DNA from: JACCTH01 sp050741915
GTDB taxonomy: Bacteria > Actinomycetota > Acidimicrobiia > Spongiisociales > ZC4RG35
DNA: 33,906 nucleotides
Reading direction: 5' to 3'
Assembly: GCA_050741915.1 (NCBI GenBank)
Contig: JBOGEX010000028.1
Coordinates: forward strand, 1-33,906
Position 1 is the first letter of the stretch, and each line of letters opens with the position of its first letter. The notes under the pieces were generated by a model. The model was not told where the DNA came from. It saw only the letters and a list, made by a program, of their open reading frames with translations, and did no database searches. Shown here one piece after another: positions 8,378 through 16,131 of this stretch. A program made the position numbers and the translations under genes.

Positions 8378-9460
8378 CTAGCGACGGCGGCGGCTGGGCT
8401 TCTGTGGCGACTCTCCTCGTAGTTTGGCAAAAGCTCGCAGCGCTTCCTCCTCTTCGATGGAGAGACTCGTCGGCACCTCGACTTCGGTGTGGACGAGAAG
8501 ATCGCCCCGACCGCGCCTACCGAGGTGAGCCGTTCCGAGACCAGTAATGCGAAATACCGTTCCGGGCTGGGTCCCCGGGGGCACCCCCAGCTTCTCAGTT
8601 CCCCCCTCGAGGAGAGGGACATCGACTTTGAGCCCGAGAGCGGCCTCGGCAATTCCCAATCGCAAGAGCCATAAGAGATCGTCGCCATGCCGTTCAAAGT
8701 CGGCGTGGGCCCGGATGCGGACCTCGACATGAAGATCCCCCGGGCTGCCTCGTCTGCCGGCGGACTCTCCCCTTCCCGTCAGCCGGAGCCTGGTTCCGCT
8801 CGGCACGCCAGCTGGAATCTCGACTCGCACGGTGCGATCTCCGGCGACGGCTCCCGATCCCCGGCAGTTGCGGCAGGGATCGGTCACCACGGTTCCTTGA
8901 CCACTGCAGGTAGAGCAGGGGGCGACGCTCATCATGGTTCCGAGCAGTCCCCGACGAGCGACCCGGACACTGCCCGCCCCGCCACAGGTGGGACAGGTGA
9001 TCGCCGATGTGCCCGGCGCGGTCCCTTGGCCCTCGCAGACCTCGCAGGAAATCTGAGCTCTGAAGCGCACCTCGGTGTCGCCGCCGAAGGCGGCAACCAG
9101 AAGGTCCACGTCGACGGCCACGAGGACGTCGCGCCCTCTCATGGCCCGGGGGGCGGACCCGAAGAAACCGCCGTCGCCGAAAACTGAGCGAATAAGATCG
9201 TCGAGACCTCCCATCCCGGCGAAGAGGTCGGTGAGGTCGATGGTCTCACCCCGGTTGTAAGCATTGCGGCGCCCGGGGTCGCTCAGAACTTCGTAAGCCT
9301 CGGCCACCCGCCGGAACCGGGCCTCGGCAGCCGGGTCACCGGGATGAGCATCAGGATGAGAATCGCGGGCCAGGCGGCGGAAGGCCCGCTTTATCTCCTC
9401 GGTGGAGGCGTCGCGGGAAACTCCGAGATCGGCGTAGTAGTCACGGGCCATCTGGCGCAT
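8378..9460 (-). CDS. dnaJ: chaperone DnaJ (DnaJ2 type)
   Basis: DnaJ is the Hsp40 co-chaperone that stimulates DnaK ATPase. The 360-residue product has a J domain with the SHPD catalytic tripeptide (about 33-36), a very short Gly/Phe linker, four zinc repeats (CEVCEGQG, CPTCGGAG, CSTCSGQG, CRNCRGSG between about 139 and 208) and a C-terminal substrate-binding domain ending in a basic RRRR tail. The location after hrcA is typical of actinobacterial dnaJ2. Starts at 9460 and 9451 (MRQM...) are both possible; no clear ribosome-binding site decides between them. It lies 36 bases after hrcA and should share its CIRCE control. Confidence 0.95.
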   Translation of the reverse strand: MRQMARDYYADLGVSRDASTEEIKRAFRRLARDSHPDAHPGDPAAEARFRRVAEAYEVLSDPGRRNAYNRGETIDLTDLFAGMGGLDDLIRSVFGDGGFFGSAPRAMRGRDVLVAVDVDLLVAAFGGDTEVRFRAQISCEVCEGQGTAPGTSAITCPTCGGAGSVRVARRGLLGTMMSVAPCSTCSGQGTVVTDPCRNCRGSGAVAGDRTVRVEIPAGVPSGTRLRLTGRGESAGRRGSPGDLHVEVRIRAHADFERHGDDLLWLLRLGIAEAALGLKVDVPLLEGGTEKLGVPPGTQPGTVFRITGLGTAHLGRRGRGDLLVHTEVEVPTSLSIEEEEALRAFAKLRGESPQKPSRRRR

Positions 9461-9496
9461 AGGTTACGGCTCGACCTTTCGAATCTCGACGACGAC

Positions 9497-10489
9497 TCAG
9501 GTGCCGATGCGATCTTCCAGGCCCTGCCCAACCTTTTCGACGGCGGAGATGGCCGTCCGATAGTCCATCCGCATTGGTCCTATCACACCCACCGAACCCT
9601 CGGAGCCGCCCGCCTCATACGTAGTGGAGACCACGGCGAGGTCCATACCCTCGGCCACGGGCAGTTCGCCGCCGATGCGGATCGAAACACCCGAAGCATT
9701 GACGAGAAGACTCAAGAGCTCGGCTTCTCGTTCGAGCACCTCGAGGACACGATGCACCGCGCCCAAGCTGGGCCAGGCCTCCGCCATCTGCCGGGTACCG
9801 CCGACATAGACCTCCCCCGGAGAGGAGGCACTGTGCCGAAGCAGTTGCATGAGGGCCTGGCCGATCTCCCGGACTTGATCCGGCTGATCCGAAAAAAGCT
9901 CGGCCGGGTCGGGGCCGCGACCGAGTTCACAGCCGACCAGGTTGCGGGCCGCGATTTGCTCGACCTTGACCGCGTCATCGCCTTCCACCGTATGATCAAG
10001 CCGGAGCTGGTGCTGGATCACACGTCCACGGTCGGTCACGATCACGGCCATCAGGCTTTGGCTGGTGAGCGTCACCAGGTGGAGGCCACGAACCACCTCG
10101 CTCGACGGTCCGGGTGAGACCACCACTGCCGGGTAATGGGTCACCTCGGCCAGAAGCTGGCTGGTTGCTTTGAAGAGGTTGGAAAGCTCGAGCTGTACCG
10201 AGGAGAAGAACCCGGCGATCCGGGCCTGGTCGGAGCTGGCCAACCGCCCCCGCCCGATGTGGTCGACGTAATACCGATAGGCATGGGGGGTAGGGATCCG
10301 CCCCGCTGAGGTGTGGGGCTGCACGACGAACCCATCTCGTTCGAGGGCGGCGAGATCGTGGCGGATCGTGGCGGCCGATACTCCGATCGCCGTTTCCGCC
10401 AGGATGGCGCGGGAGCTAACCGGCTCGCCGGTCTTGATATGTGCTTCCACTAACGCCCGGAGCACGTCGGAGCGGCGCTCCTCCAGCAT
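9497..10489 (-). CDS. hrcA: heat-inducible transcription repressor HrcA
   Basis: HrcA represses class I heat-shock genes by binding CIRCE. The 330-residue protein has the N-terminal winged helix (SSRAILAETAIGVSAATIR, then ALERDGFVVQPHTSAGR, residues about 25-65), the PTPHAYRYYVD segment, a GAF-like central region and the C-terminal MRMDYRTAISAVE segment typical of the family. The ATG at 10489 is the natural start. A CIRCE element lies 35 bases upstream, so the gene is probably autoregulated together with dnaJ and rsmE. Confidence 0.96.
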   Translation of the reverse strand: MLEERRSDVLRALVEAHIKTGEPVSSRAILAETAIGVSAATIRHDLAALERDGFVVQPHTSAGRIPTPHAYRYYVDHIGRGRLASSDQARIAGFFSSVQLELSNLFKATSQLLAEVTHYPAVVVSPGPSSEVVRGLHLVTLTSQSLMAVIVTDRGRVIQHQLRLDHTVEGDDAVKVEQIAARNLVGCELGRGPDPAELFSDQPDQVREIGQALMQLLRHSASSPGEVYVGGTRQMAEAWPSLGAVHRVLEVLEREAELLSLLVNASGVSIRIGGELPVAEGMDLAVVSTTYEAGGSEGSVGVIGPMRMDYRTAISAVEKVGQGLEDRIGT

Positions 10490-10498
10490 CTGCGGCCG

Positions 10499-10504
10499 AT
10501 TTTA
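10499..10504 (-). promoter_or_regulatory. -10-like TAAAAT upstream of hrcA
   Basis: TAAAAT on the minus strand ends 9 bases before the hrcA ATG and lies just downstream of CIRCE. If used, the transcript would be nearly leaderless and the operator would overlap the polymerase site. No convincing -35 element was found. Confidence 0.3.
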
Positions 10505-10523
10505 GCAATCCCGCCGTCGTTCG

Positions 10524-10550
10524 TTAGCAATCGGGCGGCGAGAGTGCTAA
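10524..10550 (-). promoter_or_regulatory. CIRCE operator (HrcA binding site) inside the hemW 3' end
   Basis: On the plus strand the sequence is TTAGCAATC, 9 bases, GAGTGCTAA: the CIRCE consensus TTAGCACTC-N9-GAGTGCTAA with a single mismatch. It lies 35 bases upstream of hrcA. The whole element is formed by the last eight codons plus the stop of hemW (LALSPPDC-stop). An extra copy of the imperfect arm, TTAGCAATC, lies at 10502-10510, 22 bp away. Confidence 0.92.
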
Positions 10551-11687
10551 GACGGCTCTGGAGGCGGCGTCGGTGAGCAAGGGCTTGCGGACCACCAATC
10601 GGTGGCTGTCGCAAGAGATGACCCCGGCATCCATGAGAACCTTTCCCCCAGCCGACGCCAACAGGGCCTCGCCAGCCTCGCCGGGCATCACCCCGGCCGC
10701 CCGGCGCAGCCCCAGAAATAGCCGCTCGACCTCGCGATCCCAGCCCACGACCGGCTCGGAGCCGGCTACCCCGCTCTCCCCGGCTTCGATCGCCCGGAGG
10801 TAGGTATCGAGCCGGCGAAAGTTGTGCGAGCGGATTCCTTCGCGAAAGCGGTGAGCCCCGAGACCAAAGGCCAGATATTCCGCTTGCGCCCAAACGGCGA
10901 GGTTGTACCGCACCGGGTGACCGGGTCGGGCCCAGTTCGATACCTCGTATCTCACCAATCCAGCCGCGGTGGCTCTGGCGCTCGCCGCCTCCCATTGATC
11001 GGCCTGGAGATCGGGATCGGGGGCGGGGCCGCCGGCGGCCACCTGCCGGTAAAGGTCAGTGCCCTGCTCAACGGTGAGGGCGTAACAACTCAAGTGATCA
11101 AGTCCCAGGGAAAGAGCGTGATCAACGCTCCTCGTCCAGTCGTCCAAGCTTTCACTCGGAGAGCCGTAGATCAGATCAAGGCTGACCGATGGGAAACCCG
11201 CCACCTTGGCAGAGGCGACCGCCGCTTCGATTTGGTGGGGACGGTGGCGGCGGCCCAAGGCGAGGAGGGTCCGCTGATCGAAGCTCTGGGCTCCGAAAGA
11301 GACCCGCGTGAAACCGGCTGCGCGGAGGCCAAAGGCTTTCGCCGCGGTCCAGTCCTCGGGGTTGGCTTCGAGCGATACCTCGGCGTCCGCACTGAGACCG
11401 AAATGTTTTTCCAGCTTCTCTAGTACTCGGGCCAACCGTTCTACCGCGACCCGAGATGGCGTCCCGCCCCCGAAATAGACCGAGTCGAGCGCTTTCCATG
11501 CGGCGTGTGACTCGATCTCCGATTCCAGCGCCTCGAGATAGCGGTCGACCTCCCCGTCGCGCCCGATCACGACGGCGAAATCGCAGTAAGGACAAAGACG
11601 AGCGCAGAAGGGAATGTGGACGTACGCCGCGGACCAGTCCCCGGCGCGGTCGGCCAGCCCGGGCGAGTCCGGCGCCTCAGTCGACAT
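10524..11687 (-). CDS. hemW: HemW, radical-SAM heme chaperone
   Basis: HemW (formerly called an oxygen-independent coproporphyrinogen oxidase) is a radical-SAM protein that binds and delivers heme. The protein of about 387 residues has the cluster motif IPFCARLCPYCDF near residue 25, that is CX3CX2C, followed by the GGGTPS SAM segment and a C-terminal HemN domain. HemW proteins have the CX3CX2C spacing without the extra cysteine of true HemN. The ATG at 11687 is preferred over an in-frame TTG at 11705, because homology starts later; it overlaps the lepA 3' end by 11 bases. Its last codons contain the CIRCE operator for hrcA. Confidence 0.94.
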   Translation of the reverse strand: MSTEAPDSPGLADRAGDWSAAYVHIPFCARLCPYCDFAVVIGRDGEVDRYLEALESEIESHAAWKALDSVYFGGGTPSRVAVERLARVLEKLEKHFGLSADAEVSLEANPEDWTAAKAFGLRAAGFTRVSFGAQSFDQRTLLALGRRHRPHQIEAAVASAKVAGFPSVSLDLIYGSPSESLDDWTRSVDHALSLGLDHLSCYALTVEQGTDLYRQVAAGGPAPDPDLQADQWEAASARATAAGLVRYEVSNWARPGHPVRYNLAVWAQAEYLAFGLGAHRFREGIRSHNFRRLDTYLRAIEAGESGVAGSEPVVGWDREVERLFLGLRRAAGVMPGEAGEALLASAGGKVLMDAGVISCDSHRLVVRKPLLTDAASRAVLALSPPDC

Positions 11688-13482
11688 CGACTCGCAGAGC
11701 GGCAACGAAGGCTTCCTGGGGGACCTCGACCGAGCCCACCATCTTCATTCGCTTCTTTCCTTCCTTCTGGCGTTCGAGCAACTTGCGCTTGCGGGTGATG
11801 TCTCCCCCGTAGCACTTCGCCAACACGTCCTTCCGGCGGGCTTTGACGGTTTCGCGGGCGATGATCCGGCCTCCGATGGCAGCCTGGATGGGAATGTCGA
11901 AGAGCTGGCGGGGAATCAGCTCCCGGAGGCGTTCCGTCATCAGCTTCCCGTAGGCGGCGGCCCTGTCACGATGCACGATCGAGGAAAAGGCGTCGACGGG
12001 GACCGAGTTGAGGAGCACGTCCACCTTCACCAGGTCCGCTGGTCGATAACCGCTCGGCTCATAGTCGAGAGACGCATAGCCCTTGGTGCGAGACTTCAAG
12101 AGATCGAAGAAGTCGAAAACCACCTCACTGAGCGGGACCTGATAGGTCAGCTCGACCCGCTCCGGTGAGAGATAGTGCATGCCGCCCTCCAAACCACGGC
12201 GGTTCTGGATCAGCTCCATCACCGGGCCGATGAACTCGGTCGGAGTGATGACCATCGCCTTGACAAAGGGTTCATCAATGCCGCTGCGATTGTCAGGTTC
12301 GGGGAGGTCTTGCGGCGATCGAACCTCGCGGACGTCGCCAGTGTTGAGGTGAACCCGAAAAGCGACCGAGGGTGCGGTCGCCACTAGGTCCAGGCCATAC
12401 TCGCGCTCGAGACGCTCGCGAACGATCTCCATGTGTAGGAGACCGAGGAATCCCAGCCGAAAGCCGAAGCCCAGCGCCCGGCTCGTCTCCGGTTCGTACT
12501 GCAGCGAGGCGTCGTTGAGAGTGAGCTTTTCCAATGCTTCCCTTAGCCGTTCGAAGTCATCTCCATCCGTCGGAAAAAGTCCGGAGAAGACCATGGGCTT
12601 AGGCTCGTCGTATCCGGGCAATGGTTTCGCCGCAGGGCGACGAGCGTGAGTGATGGTGTCGCCAACTCTGATTCGGCCAATTTCCTTCACCCCCGTAATC
12701 AAATAGCCGACCTCGCCCGGCCCCAGCTCCTGCACCGGCACGGCCTTGGGTGTGAGCACTCCCACCTCGTCGGCGGTATGCGATTCACTCGTGGCCATGA
12801 AGCGGATCTGATCGCCCGTCAGCAAGGAGCCATCGACCACCCTGACATAACAGACCACCCCGCGATAAGAGTCGTAATAGCTGTCGAAGACCAAGGCTCG
12901 CAAAGGCGCGATAGGGTCGCCCGCAGGCGGTGGCACCAGCCGGACGATCTCGTCGAGCAGCTCTGACACGCCTTCGCCGGTCTTGGCGGAGAGAGCCAGG
13001 ACTTCGGAGGCGGAGCCTCCCAGGATTCCCACCAGTTCCTGGGTCACTCGTGCCGGGTCAGCCGCCGGAAGGTCGATCTTGTTGAGGGCGGGGATGACTT
13101 CGAGGCCGGCGTTGACTGCCAGGTAAGCGTTGGCCAGGGTCTGAGCCTGGACTCCTTGAACGGCGTCGGCCAAGAGCAGCGCCCCTTCGCAAGCGGCGAG
13201 GGAGCGGGAGACCTCGTAGGAAAAGTCGACGTGGCCTGGCGTGTCGATAAGGTTGATGACGTAGTCGCGACCATCACTACCCCGGTGATTGAGCCGGACG
13301 GCTTGGGCTTTGATGGTGATCCCCCGCTCGCGCTCAAGGTCCATCGAATCGAGCACTTGTTCGCGCATCTCCCGGGCCGAGATTGCCCCCGTCCGCTCGA
13401 GCAGGCGATCGGCCAGGGTCGACTTGCCGTGGTCGATATGGGCGATGATGCAGAAATTGCGGATAAATGCCTGGTCGACCAT
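11677..13482 (-). CDS. lepA: elongation factor 4 (LepA)
   Basis: LepA/EF4 is a ribosome-associated translational GTPase, implicated in back-translocation or initiation and 30S biogenesis. The 601-residue product has G1 AHIDHGKST (about 13-21), the switch RERGIT, G3 DTPGH, G4 NKID, and the EF4-specific C-terminal domain ending in KRMKMVGSVEVPQEAF. Length is normal. The start is ATG. It is divergent from rpsT across a 113-bp gap that contains one copy of the dispersed ~50-bp repeat, and hemW follows with an 11-base overlap. Confidence 0.98.
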   Translation of the reverse strand: MVDQAFIRNFCIIAHIDHGKSTLADRLLERTGAISAREMREQVLDSMDLERERGITIKAQAVRLNHRGSDGRDYVINLIDTPGHVDFSYEVSRSLAACEGALLLADAVQGVQAQTLANAYLAVNAGLEVIPALNKIDLPAADPARVTQELVGILGGSASEVLALSAKTGEGVSELLDEIVRLVPPPAGDPIAPLRALVFDSYYDSYRGVVCYVRVVDGSLLTGDQIRFMATSESHTADEVGVLTPKAVPVQELGPGEVGYLITGVKEIGRIRVGDTITHARRPAAKPLPGYDEPKPMVFSGLFPTDGDDFERLREALEKLTLNDASLQYEPETSRALGFGFRLGFLGLLHMEIVRERLEREYGLDLVATAPSVAFRVHLNTGDVREVRSPQDLPEPDNRSGIDEPFVKAMVITPTEFIGPVMELIQNRRGLEGGMHYLSPERVELTYQVPLSEVVFDFFDLLKSRTKGYASLDYEPSGYRPADLVKVDVLLNSVPVDAFSSIVHRDRAAAYGKLMTERLRELIPRQLFDIPIQAAIGGRIIARETVKARRKDVLAKCYGGDITRKRKLLERQKEGKKRMKMVGSVEVPQEAFVAALRVDVD

Positions 13483-13509
13483 CCGGCGGCCAGGTTATGT
13501 AGGGATTTT

Positions 13510-13560
13510 GCGAACCCTGGGTTCTAGAGGTTGTCCAACAGCGTCTACAGCCCAGAGAAT
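13510..13560 (+). repeat. dispersed ~50-bp repeat, copy 1
   Basis: This 51-base element lies in the lepA/rpsT divergent gap. It matches the copy at 27600-27647 except for a 3-base insertion and two substitutions. A small stem GGTTGT (13529-13534) pairs with ACAGCC (13547-13552) through one G-U pair; in the other copy the same position is C, giving a full Watson-Crick stem. That covariation hints at an RNA structure or a maintained palindrome. Confidence 0.8.
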
Positions 13561-13579
13561 GAGAGAACCCGGCGTCAAT

Positions 13580-13585
13580 TACAAT
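13580..13585 (+). promoter_or_regulatory. -10-like TACAAT upstream of rpsT
   Basis: TACAAT ends 10 bases before the rpsT ATG. If real, the mRNA would be leaderless or nearly so, which is common in Actinomycetota. No clear Shine-Dalgarno sequence precedes the ATG, which fits, and no clear -35 box is seen. Confidence 0.35.
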
Positions 13586-13595
13586 CTGGGACTGC

Positions 13596-13853
13596 ATGGC
13601 CAACATCAAATCTCAAATCAAACGAAATCGGCAGAACGGGGTCCGCGAGGCTCGCAACAAGTCAGCCAAGTCCGAGCTTCGCACCCGGGTAAAGGCGGTT
13701 CGAACCGCGGTGGCCGGAGCGGAGGATGCCAGCGAAGTCCTCCGGACCGCCCAAAAAGAGATCGACCAGGCGGTTAGCAAAGGCCGGCTTCACCCCAAGA
13801 CGGCGGCCCGACGAAAGTCGCGCCTCGCCAAAGCCGTCAACCGCGCTTCTTAG
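13596..13853 (+). CDS. rpsT: 30S ribosomal protein S20
   Basis: The 85-residue, highly basic protein starts MANIKSQIKRNRQN and ends HPKTAARRKSRLAKAVN, the typical beginning and end of S20, which binds the 16S rRNA 5' and 3' minor domains. It is transcribed opposite to its neighbours, divergent from lepA and convergent with holA, whose stop it overlaps by 4 bases (13850-13853). Confidence 0.97.
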   Translation: MANIKSQIKRNRQNGVREARNKSAKSELRTRVKAVRTAVAGAEDASEVLRTAQKEIDQAVSKGRLHPKTAARRKSRLAKAVNRAS

Positions 13854-14839
13854 CCCCTTCCCCCGTACCAGCGGCTGAAGGCCACCGTTAGTCGCTCGAG
13901 GGTGACCCGATGAACTTCTTCGGGCTGAGTCTTCATCACTCGGTCGGCCCGCACCAGCGCCTCGAGCGCCTTCTGGAAGGACGAGTCCTTGATGCGACCC
14001 CGCTCGCGCCAGAGACGAGCGGCCCGGCGGTCGTCCGACCGGGCACCGATGGCCGAGCGAAACGCTTCTTCGGTCTCAGACGACGAGGCCAGGGCCCGGC
14101 GCTTGAGGTCTGACTCGAGGGCCGCCAGCAGCACCAGCGGATGCCCGTGGGTGAGGAAGTCCGCCAAGCGCCGCAAGGCATCGCCAGCCTTCCCCGAGCT
14201 CACCGAATCGAGGTAGTGCACCAACGGCTCGTCGGGTCGGTTGCGGAACCGATCGAGGACTGCTTGAGGGGTGATCTTTCCCTGATGCTCCACGAGCTGG
14301 TCGAGAGCCTGGCCCAAACCGGCAGTATCGGTGCCGAAACGCTGCAACAGCGCGGATTGCGCTTCGGGCTCCATATTCATCTTGCGAAGAGTCAGCTCCG
14401 CCCGTAACCACTCCCCCGCTTGCCGTTCCCACATCTTCCGCACCGCCACCACTTCGCCGCTCGCCTTGATCACCTTGGCGACGGACGCCGGAAGGGTGCC
14501 GAAGCAGACCAGAGCCACCGCCACGTCACCTGCCTGCTCGAGCAACTCGGCCGTCAGCTTGGCCTCGACCAGATTGAGGTTCTGAGAGTCAACGAGCAAC
14601 AAGCCCGACAAATCTCCGAACAGCGAACCCGACTGGAGCAGGGGGACCATCGCTTCAAGGTCGCCCCGCATAGGCCCATCTGACTCCTCTCCGCCACCCT
14701 TGGCGGGCACATCGATCCGAACCACGTCAGCCGCCGCCACCCCGGACTTGGTCAAGTACTCGTGGGCGCGATCCAACATCTCCTGACGTTCTCCGGGACC
14801 GGAGTTGCTCTGTCCTGTTACCGCCAGCAGGTGCTTCAT
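13850..14839 (-). CDS. holA: DNA polymerase III subunit delta (HolA)
   Basis: The delta subunit opens the sliding clamp within the clamp loader. The 329-residue protein has the family layout: an N-terminal segment starting MKHLLAVTGQ, a GSLFGDLSGLLLVDSQNL stretch near 92 typical of delta, a middle lid region, and a C-terminal collar with GHPLVLLAALESDLKRR near 235 and RADRVMKT near 300. The degenerate P-loop region is normal for delta. The place next to rpsT and comEC is the usual context. The ATG overlaps the preceding stop as ATGA. Confidence 0.92.
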   Translation of the reverse strand: MKHLLAVTGQSNSGPGERQEMLDRAHEYLTKSGVAAADVVRIDVPAKGGGEESDGPMRGDLEAMVPLLQSGSLFGDLSGLLLVDSQNLNLVEAKLTAELLEQAGDVAVALVCFGTLPASVAKVIKASGEVVAVRKMWERQAGEWLRAELTLRKMNMEPEAQSALLQRFGTDTAGLGQALDQLVEHQGKITPQAVLDRFRNRPDEPLVHYLDSVSSGKAGDALRRLADFLTHGHPLVLLAALESDLKRRALASSSETEEAFRSAIGARSDDRRAARLWRERGRIKDSSFQKALEALVRADRVMKTQPEEVHRVTLERLTVAFSRWYGGRG

Positions 14840-15633
14840 GCTCCGGGCAACCGCTCGAAGAGCCGGGCGAGATCGCAGGCTGCCTTCACGTCATGGACCC
14901 GAATCATGTCGGCTTCGTATTCGAGCGCCAGAGAGACGAATGCCATCACCCGGGCGAATTCTTGCTTGCGGGGAATCGGTATCAGCACCGGCCGATTCAG
15001 ATCGTGGAGATGGGCGCTCTCGCGAATTACTTCGAGCTGGAGCCGCGTGTACGCCTCGTAGTCGCCCCGATAGTTGAGAGCAATGCCCGGATCGATGATC
15101 ACGTCCTTCACTCCGGCATCGTCGAGGGTGAGGAGGCGTTCTCGAAACAACTCGGCTGTCCGACGAGCCTTGTCGCCGCCGGTGTCGATGTCGCCGACGT
15201 CGTGGGGGTTTCGACCCTCGACATATACGGCCACGGCTGCTGCCGACGACGCCGCCACCACCGCCACCATGGCAGGATCGACCAGTCCCCCGGTGTCGTT
15301 GATGATCGACGCCCCCTCCTGCAGACACGCCCGGGCGACTTCGGGCTTCCAGGTGTCGATAGATAAAAGGAAACCATCACCAACCAAAGCGGTCACTGCC
15401 GGAAGCAGTCGGGCCAGCTCAGCTTCGGATGAGATCGTGGGATTGTCATAGTGAGATGACTGACCTCCGAGATCGATGACGGAGGCTCCCCAGTCCCGGT
15501 AACGATGAGCCATCGCCCGAGCCTCGTCGAGATTGGCAGCCACGGTGTGGAGGTTGCGGGACTCCGGCGAGAGATTGATGACGGCCATCACGTGGGTGAC
15601 GCCGCCGAAGGAGAGACTCTCGAAAACCTTCAC
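14836..15633 (-). CDS. dihydropteroate-synthase-like (pterin-binding fold) protein
   Basis: This 265-residue protein has the TIM-barrel pattern of dihydropteroate synthases: VMAVINLSPES at residues ~15-25 where FolP has MGILNvTPDSF, then GASVIDLGGQS (about 49), LLSIDTWKPEVARA, ASIINDTGG, VIIDPG, and a C-terminal MIRVHDVKAACDLARLF resembling the RVHDV end of FolP. The loop-1 signature is altered (SPES for TPDSF), so it may be a divergent paralogue with another pterin-related role, comparable to FolP2-like proteins. The GTG start overlaps the upstream stop as GTGA and its own stop overlaps holA as ATGA, so all three are translationally coupled. Confidence 0.75.
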   Translation of the reverse strand: MKVFESLSFGGVTHVMAVINLSPESRNLHTVAANLDEARAMAHRYRDWGASVIDLGGQSSHYDNPTISSEAELARLLPAVTALVGDGFLLSIDTWKPEVARACLQEGASIINDTGGLVDPAMVAVVAASSAAAVAVYVEGRNPHDVGDIDTGGDKARRTAELFRERLLTLDDAGVKDVIIDPGIALNYRGDYEAYTRLQLEVIRESAHLHDLNRPVLIPIPRKQEFARVMAFVSLALEYEADMIRVHDVKAACDLARLFERLPGA

Positions 15634-16082
15634 GGTCCGATCAACAACTCTCCATCTAACTCGGTAACCCCTTCGGGCAGACGAAGAACGATCGTCTCCG
15701 ACCTCGTCTGACCTGGGGGCACCAACCCGATCTGGACGGGGATGAGGACCCCGCCGACTTCCAAACTCACCGTCCCCTGCCAGGGATCTCCTCCTCGATT
15801 CTCGATGGGAACGGTGACTTCCAGGCGGTTGGGTCCTGCTTCCCGCATCGACAGGTCGGTGCGAAGGTTCATACAAACCGGATCAGCTCCGGCCTCCACC
15901 AGCCGCGAACCGGTGAGAATTGGCGTCCCGTCGCTGCCGAATCTGACCTCGAAGGGCTGTGCAATGGCCGCCTCGCAACTGACGACGTGGGTCAGGCCGC
16001 GCAAAGAACTCAGCACGATCGGAATCAAAAAGACACCGAGCAGCACCGTTGCCGCGAGTCGAATCCGGAGGAGAGGAGGCAC
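15630..16082 (-). CDS. membrane-anchored protein of unknown function
   Basis: The 150-residue protein has one N-terminal membrane segment (about residues 10-30, LAATVLLGVFLIPIVLSSL). An exported domain of about 115 residues follows, rich in beta-type sequence: RLEVTVPIENRGGDPWQGT and VPPGQTRSETIVLRLPEG look like an Ig-like or CARDB-like fold. Two cysteines (about 43 and 73) could form a disulfide. I do not recognise the family. A GTG at 16082 is the likely start because it directly precedes the helix, though the frame is open further upstream. It starts 49 bases from the divergent GGDEF-like gene and is coupled by GTGA to the dihydropteroate-synthase-like gene. Confidence 0.6.
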   Translation of the reverse strand: MPPLLRIRLAATVLLGVFLIPIVLSSLRGLTHVVSCEAAIAQPFEVRFGSDGTPILTGSRLVEAGADPVCMNLRTDLSMREAGPNRLEVTVPIENRGGDPWQGTVSLEVGGVLIPVQIGLVPPGQTRSETIVLRLPEGVTELDGELLIGP

Positions 16083-16131
16083 AACCGGGGCGATAGTAAG
16101 GCCATCCGTACACTCCGCTTGTGGTTCACAG

